From an uncultured Clostridia bacterium (GTDB lineage: Bacteria; Bacillota; Clostridia; TANB77; CAG-508): 12,689 nucleotides of DNA. Shown in pieces: positions 1 to 5,889 of this stretch. The first letter of the stretch is position 1, and each line of letters starts with the position of its first letter. The notes below the pieces were generated by a model. That model saw nothing but the letters and a program-made list of their open reading frames with translations, searched no databases and was not told the origin of the DNA. Where the stretch lies: contig CAKPOF010000013.1 of NCBI GenBank assembly GCA_934169725.1, forward strand, positions 1 to 12,689, given 5' to 3'. Position numbers and translations under genes: made by a program.

Positions 1-128
1 AGAATCGTTATTTGCAATATAGGTGCTCAAAGTATTTATTTTAAATAATTTGTGACAAATGATTGACTAACCTACACAAAAAAAGACCCAATATTAAAAA
101 AAGTATGGAAAAATTTTTTTATTAGTAG

Positions 129-134
129 TATAAT
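129..134 (+). promoter_or_regulatory. Candidate -10 box of the first gene
   Basis: A perfect TATAAT lies 31 bases before the start codon at 166. No convincing -35 box sits 16-18 bases upstream; the nearest is TATGGA-like. A TTGACT at 63-68 is too far away to pair with it. The box position fits a short leader, but the assignment is tentative. Confidence 0.35.
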
Positions 135-165
135 TAAAAAAATAAACAAAAGAGGGAGAATATAA

Positions 166-753
166 ATGAATGAAGAAGAATTAAACGAAAAAAAGATATA
201 TACAGCTAATCAAATGACAGGGGAACTACTATTAGGAATTGTTTTATATGGTGTAATATCGTATGTAGTTTGTAGAATTGCTTATGGATTGACTGTGCAT
301 TTTTTTGAAGATAATAAAAACTTTATATTATTAGGATTTATTGTACTTGCACTTCAAGCACTAATGGTGTTTGTAACATTTAAACTAGCAAATAGGCAGG
401 CTTTCAAAAAAGGAACAATTTATAAAACAGAAGTAGGAAATGTTTTAAAAAATATTTCTTTTGTAGTAATTGTTATATTACTTATTCAAGTATTAGGAAC
501 TTTTGCAAATGTTAGTTCAACAGTAGATGAAGTTGTCGAAGATGACTTAGGATTGAAGTACAGAGAGCATTTGATGTCTATTATTTATGATGATGACGAT
601 ATGGCTGTATATCAAGCAGAAAAAGAAAAGGCAATACAAGAAGTAAAAAATAAATTATATCAATATCTTGCAATAGTTGAAATAGGAATTATAGTAATAT
701 ACGGAACAGCTATCGTTTTAGAGAGAAAAAGTTTGTATCAAAGAGCAGAATAA
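166..753 (+). CDS. Four-helix membrane protein of unknown function
   Basis: This 195-residue protein is not one I can assign to a named family. It starts at ATG 166 behind a good ribosome binding site (GAGGGAGA, about 6 bases upstream). Hydrophobic stretches at roughly residues 21-45, 52-74, 97-117 and 165-185 predict four membrane helices. Between helices 3 and 4 lies a soluble loop of about 45 residues that is strongly acidic (VVEDD near 124 and a run of four Asp at 142-145). Both ends are hydrophilic. The codon use matches its neighbours and there is no sign of truncation. It is transcribed alone, because a terminator overlaps its stop codon. The next gene is on the other strand, so the context gives no function. 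That it is a real gene is fairly certain; its role is unknown. Confidence 0.8.
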   Translation: MNEEELNEKKIYTANQMTGELLLGIVLYGVISYVVCRIAYGLTVHFFEDNKNFILLGFIVLALQALMVFVTFKLANRQAFKKGTIYKTEVGNVLKNISFVVIVILLIQVLGTFANVSSTVDEVVEDDLGLKYREHLMSIIYDDDDMAVYQAEKEKAIQEVKNKLYQYLAIVEIGIIVIYGTAIVLERKSLYQRAE

Positions 754-779
754 AAAGCGAATGTTAAAATTCGCTTTTT
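752..779. terminator. Bidirectional terminator between convergent genes
   Basis: A 10-base-pair stem (AAAAAGCGAA pairing with TTCGCTTTTT) around an 8-base loop ends in T5 on the plus strand, and has the mirror arrangement on the minus strand. It overlaps the stop of the plus gene and lies 9 bases after the TAG at 789-791 of the restored minus-strand frame, so it suits both. Confidence 0.8.
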
Positions 780-788
780 ATGTGTTAT

Positions 789-1111
789 CTAGTTGTTTTT
801 CATTTTACGCATTATGTTTATATTGTCAATTAAATAAAAAATACCAATTATAGTGTCAATTAAGTCTAAAGCTAATATCATTAAAATTGAAACTATAACT
901 CCGACAGATTGGTCCGATACATTGCTCTTTGTTTCATTCCATGAGCAGTTGCAATAAGTAATGCCATTTGAATGATACCAGAAATCATTGTAACAGTTTT
1001 CATTTGACCACTAACTATTTGTAAAACAAACATTATAATGACTAATACAAGAATAAATAAAGCCACCAATCTAGCATCTTTTAATGCTTTTTCGTATTTT
1101 TCATCATTCAT
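789..1111 (-). pseudogene. Restored 107-residue three-helix membrane protein, one-base frameshift
   Basis: Adding one base to the short A run complementary to 932-934 changes GMKQRAMY to GMKTKSNVSDQ. It then continues in frame through a hydrophobic segment (about residues 70-97, containing VGVIVSILMI and IGIFYLID) to a basic tail MRKMKNN and a TAG at 789-791. The result is 107 residues with three predicted helices, ending 9 bases before the shared terminator. The polar loop before helix 3 and the placement of the stop make this more natural than the 72-residue frame. The shift could be gene decay or a base-calling error in a homopolymer; the sequence alone cannot decide. No family is recognised. 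Confidence 0.55.
893..1111 (-). CDS. Small membrane protein, apparent C-terminal truncation
   Basis: As it reads, the frame encodes 72 residues with an N-terminal hydrophilic segment and two hydrophobic segments, at about 15-34 and 40-57. The start is supported by a purine-rich site on the minus strand (AAAGGGGG, complementary to 1121-1128) 9 bases upstream and by a strong promoter further up. It stops 113 bases short of the terminator. The following stretch in another frame encodes a third hydrophobic segment, so this is probably the front part of a longer gene (see the entry for 789-1111). I do not recognise a family, and only a membrane location can be inferred. Confidence 0.55.
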   Translation of the reverse strand: MNDEKYEKALKDARLVALFILVLVIIMFVLQIVSGQMKTVTMISGIIQMALLIATAHGMKQRAMYRTNLSEL

Positions 1112-1153
1112 TGATAAAATCCCCCTTTCCTCTTTTGTAAAAAATCTATATGT

Positions 1154-1181
1154 ATTATAGCATAAAAAAATTATAATTCAA
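1154..1181 (-). promoter_or_regulatory. Extended -10 promoter of the small membrane-protein gene
   Basis: Read on the minus strand, TTGAAT (1181-1176) is followed after 16 bases by TATAAT (1159-1154), preceded by TG and one base (TGCTATAAT), a classic extended -10. Transcription would start about 35 bases before the ATG at 1111. Confidence 0.65.
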
Positions 1182-1236
1182 CAAATTTTCGACAAAAAAT
1201 TCAAAAATAAGAGCAAAAAGCAACCTAAAAATTAAC

Positions 1237-1269
1237 AACAAAAATGTTACTATAAGTAATATTTTTGTT
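1237..1269. other. 15-bp hairpin in the divergent intergenic region
   Basis: Arms 1237-1251 and 1255-1269 pair over 15 bases with one G-T wobble around a 3-base loop (ATA). Read on the plus strand, the inner stem (GTTACT/AGTAAT) is followed by ATTTTTGTT, which makes it terminator-like in either direction. It lies between the minus-strand promoter at 1154-1181 and the XRE frame, so it may insulate them, attenuate the XRE leader or act as an operator. Confidence 0.5.
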
Positions 1270-1365
1270 CTAATGTATTTATTCAAAAAACTGCTTAGAA
1301 TAATATCATATAAATAGTATTATTGTAAGCGAGGTAAAATTATAAATAGAAATATTGGTAATAGA

Positions 1366-1632
1366 GTGCATGAATTACGAATAAGAAGAAATTTGACACA
1401 AGAGGAACTTGTAGAAAAAATTGATAGTGTACCAAGTTATATTTCAAATATAGAAAGAAAAAATAAATGCCCTTCCTTAACTTTATTAGGAAGAATGGTA
1501 AAAGAATTAGATACAACTTATGATTATTTACTATTAGATGATTTTAAATTAGATAAACAATTAGAAATAAAGTATAAAGATATGTTTAGAGAGATAAAAA
1601 AGCTAGATAATAAAACACAAAAAGAATTTTGA
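1366..1632 (+). CDS. XRE-family helix-turn-helix regulator (N-terminal part)
   Basis: The annotatable frame uses GTG at 1366 and gives 88 residues, but this start cuts off the first XRE helix. The same frame is open upstream to 1318. The domain is a Cro/C1-type HTH: LTQEELVEKI and VPSYISNIERKNKCPSL form the helix-turn-helix, followed by LGRMVKELDTTYDYLL, the typical last helices of the fold. The remainder is a charged helix rich in Lys and Asp. No ribosome binding site precedes the GTG, whereas GAGGT at 1331-1335 is well placed for ATA at 1342. The family usually represses its own or neighbouring promoters. It is probably the front part of a fusion with the LRR frame, and the DNA-binding assignment is firm. 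Confidence 0.7.
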   Translation: MHELRIRRNLTQEELVEKIDSVPSYISNIERKNKCPSLTLLGRMVKELDTTYDYLLLDDFKLDKQLEIKYKDMFREIKKLDNKTQKEF

Positions 1633-1657
1633 TATTTGGCTAAAAGATAAAGAAATT

Positions 1658-2230
1658 TTGGATGATAATAATACGATAAATATAAGTAAATTGTTAAATA
1701 AAAAAGGAGTGACAGATATTGGTAAAAATGCATTTTGGTTTGAAAATGATTTAATAAGTATTATATTGCCAAGTACTATAAAAAATATAGATGATACTGC
1801 TTTTGCTAGGTGTAAGAATTTAGAGGAAATACAATTTAAAGATGGAATTATAAAAATTGGTTCAATGGCTTTTTCGGAGTGTAAAAATTTAAGAAATATA
1901 AAATTACCAGATACAGTACAAGAATTAGGGTATTATATATTTTCATATAATACAAATTTATCTAGTATAATATTATCTCAAAATTTAAAAATATTAAGAA
2001 AGAGTGAATTTGAAGATTGTACTAATCTGACAACAATAACTATACCAAAAAGTGTAAATAATATAGAGGTGGATTTGAATGGAGATTGGACTAATTCTGT
2101 TTTTAAAGGTTGTACAAATTTAACAGAAATTAATATAGAGCAAGGTAGTTCTTTATTAGTAAATAATCAACCGACAAGTGAATTGGCACAGGAATTAGGA
2201 GTGATTATAGATAAAATACATGTAAAATAA
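1658..2230 (+). CDS. BspA-type leucine-rich repeat protein (C-terminal part)
   Basis: The frame from TTG at 1658 gives 190 residues. From about residue 17 it consists of five or so 22-24 residue repeats of the BspA/LRR_5 kind. Visible repeat cores are DIGKNAFWFENDLISIILP, AFARCKNLEEIQF, AFSECKNLRNIKLP, EFEDCTNLTTITIP and VFKGCTNLTEINI. There is no signal peptide or membrane segment, unlike the surface-exposed BspA proteins, so a cytoplasmic place is expected. The TTG lacks a ribosome binding site and the frame is open back to 1607, which overlaps the XRE frame by 26 bases. It is therefore most likely the C-terminal domain of the XRE protein rather than a separate gene. LRRs of this type bind other proteins; the target is unknown. 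Confidence 0.65.
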   Translation: MDDNNTINISKLLNKKGVTDIGKNAFWFENDLISIILPSTIKNIDDTAFARCKNLEEIQFKDGIIKIGSMAFSECKNLRNIKLPDTVQELGYYIFSYNTNLSSIILSQNLKILRKSEFEDCTNLTTITIPKSVNNIEVDLNGDWTNSVFKGCTNLTEINIEQGSSLLVNNQPTSELAQELGVIIDKIHVK

Positions 2231-2232
2231 TA

Positions 2233-2272
2233 AAAAAATACTTTGAATTTATTTAAATTCAAGGTATTTTTT
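2233..2272 (+). terminator. Terminator of the XRE-LRR locus
   Basis: Arms 2233-2250 and 2255-2272 pair over 18 bases with one G-T wobble, with a core of CTTTGAATTT against AAATTCAAGG and flanking A6/T6. It starts 2 bases after the LRR stop codon. Confidence 0.8.
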
Positions 2273-2273
2273 A

Positions 2274-2304
2274 TATACTAGGAAAATTTTCATTTCCTAA
2301 TATA
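2274..2304 (+). other. Second short hairpin behind the XRE-LRR terminator
   Basis: TAGGAAA (2279-2285) pairs with TTTCCTA (2293-2299). After one mismatch, four further A-T pairs extend the stem to 2274/2304. It lies directly behind the main terminator and just before an extended -10, so it may be a backup terminator. Confidence 0.3.
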
Positions 2305-2310
2305 TAAAAA

Positions 2311-2319
2311 TGCTATAAT
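2311..2319 (+). promoter_or_regulatory. Extended -10 promoter of a candidate small RNA
   Basis: TGCTATAAT is a perfect extended -10 (TG, one base, TATAAT at 2314-2319). The -35 region is weak (ATTTCC-like, 16 bases upstream), as is common for extended -10 promoters. A transcript would start near 2326, exactly at the base of the folded region. Confidence 0.5.
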
Positions 2320-2324
2320 CGCTA

Positions 2325-2403
2325 TTGCCTTTGAGATTTTCTCCTTTTAGTCGAAAACTCAAATCGGCGAGAACAAAGGGCGACCTAAAGTTGCTTTGTT
2401 TAA
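2325..2403 (+). ncRNA. Candidate structured small RNA or long pgk leader
   Basis: A stretch of about 80 bases, visibly richer in G and C than its surroundings, folds into two hairpins. The first pairs TTGCC (2325-2329) with GGCGA (2366-2370), TTTGAG (2330-2335) with CTCAAA (2358-2363), and TTTTC with GAAAA around an 11-base loop, with small bulges. The second (2372-2400) pairs AACAAAG with CTTTGTT and CGAC with GTTG, with a GG bulge, and is followed by TTTAATATT, a modest terminator. No open reading frame of note occurs here. I do not recognise a known RNA family. It could be a free-standing small RNA or the start of a long pgk leader, and expression from the other strand is not excluded. Confidence 0.4.
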
Positions 2404-2427
2404 TATTATAAAAAACATGCATAACTA

Positions 2428-2456
2428 TTGAATTTTAGAAAAAAATACTATAAAAT
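2428..2456 (+). promoter_or_regulatory. pgk promoter
   Basis: TTGAAT (2428-2433), a 17-base spacer and TAAAAT (2451-2456, inside CTATAAAATG) form a good vegetative promoter. The leader would be about 50 bases. It closely matches the proposed tpiA promoter. Confidence 0.6.
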
Positions 2457-2511
2457 GATAATGTTCATGAAATATGAAATAAAATATCTAATATAAAGGG
2501 AGGAATCTTAA

Positions 2512-3696
2512 ATGAATAAAAAAACAATTAGAGATATTGATTTAAAAGGAAAAAAAGTGTTTGTAAGATGTGACTTTAATGTACCAATGGATGAAAATCA
2601 AAATATAACAGATAATACAAGAATTGTTGCAGCATTACCAACAATAAAATATTTATTAGAACAAGGATGCAAATTGATTTTGGCATCTCATTTGGGAAGA
2701 CCAAAGGGTGAGGTTAAACCAGAATTTTCATTAGCACCAGTAGCAAAAGAATTATCAAAATTATTAGGAAAAGAAGTAATAATGGCTAAAGATGTTGTTG
2801 GAGAAGATGCAACTGAAAAAGCTGCAAACTTAAAAGAGGGAGAAATATTATTACTTGAAAATGTAAGATTTCACAAAGAAGAAACAGAAAATGATAAAGA
2901 ATTTGCTAAAAAGTTAGCATCAATGGCAGAAATATTTGTAAATGATGCTTTTGGAACAGCACATAGAGCACATGCTTCAACTGCAGGAATAGCAGAATAT
3001 TTGCCAGCAGTATCAGGATTTTTAATTGAAAAAGAATTGAAATTCTTAGGCAATGCTGTAAATAATCCAGAAAGACCATTTGTAGCTATATTAGGTGGAG
3101 CTAAGGTTTCAGATAAAATAGGAGTTATTGATAGTTTATTAGAAAAAGTTGATACTTTAATGATTGGTGGAGGAATGGCATATACATTCTTTAAAGCCCA
3201 AGGATATGAAGTTGGAAATTCTATTTGTGAAATAGACAAATTAGATTTGGCAAAAAATGCTATGGAAAAGGCAAAACAAAAAGGTGTTAAATTAATGTTA
3301 CCTGTTGATACAAAAATAGGAAAAGAATTTAAACCAGATACAGAGAGCAAAACAGTAGCATGGACAGAAATTCCAGAAGGATGGGAAGGTTTCGATATTG
3401 GAGCTAAGACAATAGAAATGTTTAAAGAAGAATTACAAAAAGCTAAAACTGTAGTATGGAACGGTCCTTTGGGATTATTTGAATTTGATCAATTTTCAAT
3501 AGGAACAAATGAAATTGCAAAAACATTATCTGAAATAGATGCTACAACTATAATTGGTGGTGGAGATTCTGCTGCAGCTGTAAAAAAAGCAGGTCTAGAA
3601 GATAAAATGACACATATTTCAACAGGTGGGGGAGCATCATTAGAGTTTTTAGAAGGCAAAAAATTACCAGGAATAGAATGTTTAATGAATAAATAA
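2512..3696 (+). CDS. pgk: Phosphoglycerate kinase
   Basis: This cytoplasmic enzyme transfers phosphate from 1,3-bisphosphoglycerate to ADP, the first ATP-forming step of lower glycolysis. The 394 residues match the usual bacterial length. Family motifs are all present: RCDFNVP (19-25) and SHLGRPKG (59-66) for substrate binding, LLENVRFHKEE (114-124), FVNDAFGTAHRAHAST (142-157), the nucleotide-site motifs ILGGAKVSDKI (193-203) and MIGGGMAYTF (217-226), VVWNGPLGLFEF (314-325), and the glycine-rich TIIGGGDSAAAV and ISTGGGASLEFLEG near the C-terminus. The start has a very strong ribosome binding site, AAAGGGAGG, 8 bases before ATG. It has its own promoter and a terminator directly behind, so it is transcribed apart from tpiA-gpmI although it lies close to them. 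No gap gene adjoins it in the window. Confidence 0.98.
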   Translation: MNKKTIRDIDLKGKKVFVRCDFNVPMDENQNITDNTRIVAALPTIKYLLEQGCKLILASHLGRPKGEVKPEFSLAPVAKELSKLLGKEVIMAKDVVGEDATEKAANLKEGEILLLENVRFHKEETENDKEFAKKLASMAEIFVNDAFGTAHRAHASTAGIAEYLPAVSGFLIEKELKFLGNAVNNPERPFVAILGGAKVSDKIGVIDSLLEKVDTLMIGGGMAYTFFKAQGYEVGNSICEIDKLDLAKNAMEKAKQKGVKLMLPVDTKIGKEFKPDTESKTVAWTEIPEGWEGFDIGAKTIEMFKEELQKAKTVVWNGPLGLFEFDQFSIGTNEIAKTLSEIDATTIIGGGDSAAAVKKAGLEDKMTHISTGGGASLEFLEGKKLPGIECLMNK

Positions 3697-3700
3697 TGTA

Positions 3701-3751
3701 AAAAAGTACGATTTTAATGTTATGCAATATAATATTAAGATTGTACTTTTT
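3701..3751 (+). terminator. pgk terminator
   Basis: AAAAAGTACGATTTTAAT (3701-3718) pairs with 3734-3751 over 18 bases with two G-T wobbles and ends in T5. It lies 4 bases after the pgk stop. The long mirrored A and T tracts would also work in the reverse direction. Confidence 0.8.
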
Positions 3752-3774
3752 AAGTATAAGTAGGTGAGAAAATA

Positions 3775-5802
3775 ATGGGGAAAAAACAAAATGAAAAGAC
3801 AAGTAAAATAAAAAATGCTATAGTTGTATTAATAATAATGACTATTATTTCCATATTTTTTTCAATAGTAGTAGTTAGTGATAATTCTCCTGAAAAAATT
3901 CAGTATTTGAATAGTTTAGATTATTCAGTGAATTTAAACAGTGATGGTAGCATGCAAGTGACTGAAATATGGGATATAAATGTTAAAAATACTAATACAT
4001 TATTTAAAACATTTAAGTTGAATTCAAGTAAATATGGGGATATTGATAATGTAGAAGTATATGATTTAAAAAATAATAAAAAATTAAATAACACAAATGA
4101 ACAAAAATATCATGTGCCAAAAGATTCATATTATGGACTAAAAATTAATGATTATACATATGAAATAGCATGGGGAATAGGCATGGATAATAAAAGGGGA
4201 AGAGGAAAGTATCAGATATCATATAGAGTGAATGATGTTGTAAAAGGATATAAAGATTGTCAGGAATTTTATTGGCAATTTATAGGTAAAGATGAGAACC
4301 AAATCCCTGCAAAAAAAGTAACAGGAAAAATTATATTACCTACAGGTGTAGCTAGTGATGATAATTTAAGAGTATGGGGACATGGACAATTAAATGGATA
4401 TATAAATAAAAATGGAAATAAAGAAGTTGACTTTAATATAGATAATCTAGAAGCAGGAGCTATGTTAGAAACTAGAGTTGTTACAAAGGAAAATGTATTT
4501 AATATTGAGCCGAAAAATATAAATTATTTTAACACAATATTAAATGAAGAGACAAAATGGAGTGAAGACACAGAATATAATGCAAGTGAAGCTAAGACTT
4601 TTATGTATATTAAAGTATGTGTATATATAATAATATGTCTTTTTATAATTTATAAAATTATAAAATATAAAAAGATGTTAAATAAAGAACAAGAAAAAAT
4701 AAAAATAAATAAATTAAATTATTTTAGAGATATTCCAAGAGAAAATGATTCTACACCAACAGAAGCTGTATATTTATATAAATATAATAAAGAAAGATTA
4801 GATACAGCAAAAGTTCAAAGGCAAGCGATATCAGCAGTTATATTAGATTTATGTTTAAAGAAAAAAATAAGTTTAAGAATTGATGGTGAAAAAGTATATG
4901 TTAATATTATAGGAGAACAAAGTGGGCTAAAAAAAGATGAATTAGAAATATATAAATTATTAAAAAGTGTTTCTAAAAGCGAGTTTGAAATTGGAGAACT
5001 AAATGATTATGCAACAAAAAATTATGCAAAATATAGCAACAGTGTTAATACAATGGTGAATGAAGCCAGAGAAAGTTTATATAAATTAAAGTTGATAGAT
5101 AAAGCTGATGAAAAACTATATAGTCAAGCTGTAACTTCAAAAAATAAAGCAGATGGAATAAAATGGATATATATTTTTTTAATATATAATCACTTTTTTA
5201 TGCAAATACCTATAATAAAAGAAGCTATAATAAGTGAAATGGGAATAGGTTTTTCTAATAATGTTATTACATTTTTGATAAAAATATTACCAATGATTGT
5301 TTTATGGTGTTATGAATTAACATTAAAGAATAAATTGACCAAAAAAATATCAGTTTTAACACAACAGGGAAGTGATGAAAAAGAGCAATGGAAAGGATTA
5401 GCAAACTTTATGAAAGATTATTCAAAAATAAAAGATAAAGGTGTGCTTGACCTAGTGTTGTGGGAAAAATATTTGGTTTATGCAGTTGCTTTTGATATAA
5501 GTAAAGATGTAATAGAAGAATTAAAAGCAAGTTATCCAGAAGTTTTTATTGAAGAAAAATGGAAAGATGAAAACTTTAGAAAAGAATATCCTATTATGGA
5601 TTTTGTATGTAATCCTATATACACAAATCACAGAGATTTTGACCCAGTATCAAGTATTGATAAAAATGTAAATAGAGCAATGAATACTGCAAATAGAGAA
5701 ATAAGTAGACATTCTTCATCTTCAAGTTCTGGTAGTGGAGGAGGATTCACTAGCGGAGGCGGAGGCCGGTGGAGGTCGGCGGACGGAATGGGAGGAAGAT
5801 AA
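3775..5802 (+). CDS. DUF2207 domain membrane protein
   Basis: This 675-residue protein has the layout of the DUF2207 family (predicted membrane proteins of unknown function). It has an N-terminal membrane anchor (about 13-35), an extracytoplasmic beta-rich domain (about 40-270, with GSMQVTEIWDINV near its start and YWQFIG at 166-171), and a membrane helix at 278-297. A cytoplasmic winged-helix-like part follows (about 340-450), then two membrane segments (464-485, 494-515) and a conserved-looking WEKYLVYAVAFDISKDV stretch (563-579). It ends with a Ser/Gly-rich tail (646-675). The start at ATG 3775 has AGGTGAG 6 bases upstream. Terminators flank both sides, so it is monocistronic; no promoter stood out between them. 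Its position between glycolytic genes does not imply a metabolic role. The tail carries an odd RWRSAD interruption (see findings). Confidence 0.88.
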   Translation: MGKKQNEKTSKIKNAIVVLIIMTIISIFFSIVVVSDNSPEKIQYLNSLDYSVNLNSDGSMQVTEIWDINVKNTNTLFKTFKLNSSKYGDIDNVEVYDLKNNKKLNNTNEQKYHVPKDSYYGLKINDYTYEIAWGIGMDNKRGRGKYQISYRVNDVVKGYKDCQEFYWQFIGKDENQIPAKKVTGKIILPTGVASDDNLRVWGHGQLNGYINKNGNKEVDFNIDNLEAGAMLETRVVTKENVFNIEPKNINYFNTILNEETKWSEDTEYNASEAKTFMYIKVCVYIIICLFIIYKIIKYKKMLNKEQEKIKINKLNYFRDIPRENDSTPTEAVYLYKYNKERLDTAKVQRQAISAVILDLCLKKKISLRIDGEKVYVNIIGEQSGLKKDELEIYKLLKSVSKSEFEIGELNDYATKNYAKYSNSVNTMVNEARESLYKLKLIDKADEKLYSQAVTSKNKADGIKWIYIFLIYNHFFMQIPIIKEAIISEMGIGFSNNVITFLIKILPMIVLWCYELTLKNKLTKKISVLTQQGSDEKEQWKGLANFMKDYSKIKDKGVLDLVLWEKYLVYAVAFDISKDVIEELKASYPEVFIEEKWKDENFRKEYPIMDFVCNPIYTNHRDFDPVSSIDKNVNRAMNTANREISRHSSSSSSGSGGGFTSGGGGRWRSADGMGGR

Positions 5803-5808
5803 TAACTT

Positions 5809-5838
5809 AAAAAGGATACTTGAAAAGTATTCTTTTTT
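5809..5838 (+). terminator. Terminator of the DUF2207 gene
   Basis: A 13-base-pair stem with one G-T wobble (AAAAAGGATACTT, 5809-5821, against 5825-5837) and a 3-base loop ends in T6, 7 bases after the stop codon. Its right half overlaps the -35 region proposed for tpiA. Confidence 0.8.
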
Positions 5839-5848
5839 GTTATAAAAT
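5820..5848 (+). promoter_or_regulatory. Promoter of the tpiA-gpmI-DUF600 operon
   Basis: TTGAAA (5820-5825), a 17-base spacer and TAAAAT (5843-5848, inside TTATAAAATA) form a good vegetative promoter. The -35 box lies in the loop and right arm of the preceding terminator. The leader would be about 35 bases. Confidence 0.55.
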
Positions 5849-5889
5849 AGAGGCATCAGAAATAGAAAGATATAGAAGGAGGAATTTTT

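Larger units (their letters stand above)
1342..2230 (+). pseudogene. XRE helix-turn-helix/leucine-rich-repeat gene, frameshifted and without a normal start
   Basis: The XRE frame and the LRR frame appear to be one gene. The XRE frame closes at TTT TGA (1627-1632). Shifting +1 there gives KEFDIWLKDKEILDD and runs directly into the LRR frame, which has no good start or ribosome binding site of its own. At the front, GAGGT (1331-1335) is followed 6 bases later by ATA at 1342. Reading from ATA gives NRNIGNRVHELR, the usual XRE N-terminus, so an ATG appears to have become ATA. The restored protein of about 295 residues would be a cytoplasmic DNA-binding protein with an LRR sensor or partner domain. 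Decay, sequencing error or real recoding are all possible (see findings). Confidence 0.55.

Noticed and set aside
1..48. Open frame of 15 codons reaching a TAA at the left edge, possible end of an upstream gene
   Set aside because: Too short to show any family feature, and no terminator or other support follows; it could be chance.
48..60. ATTTG-TGA-CAAAT inverted repeat as a regulator site for the first gene
   Set aside because: Only five-base arms, and no match to a complete known operator such as the Rex or CRP consensus.
1524..1733. Minus-strand frame of 69 residues over the XRE/LRR junction
   Set aside because: Low-complexity Tyr/Leu/Ser product with no ribosome binding site; a shadow of AT-rich coding sequence.
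2871..3350. Minus-strand open frame of 159 residues inside pgk
   Set aside because: It lies opposite a certain pgk gene, has no ribosome binding site and reads as the antisense of its codons.
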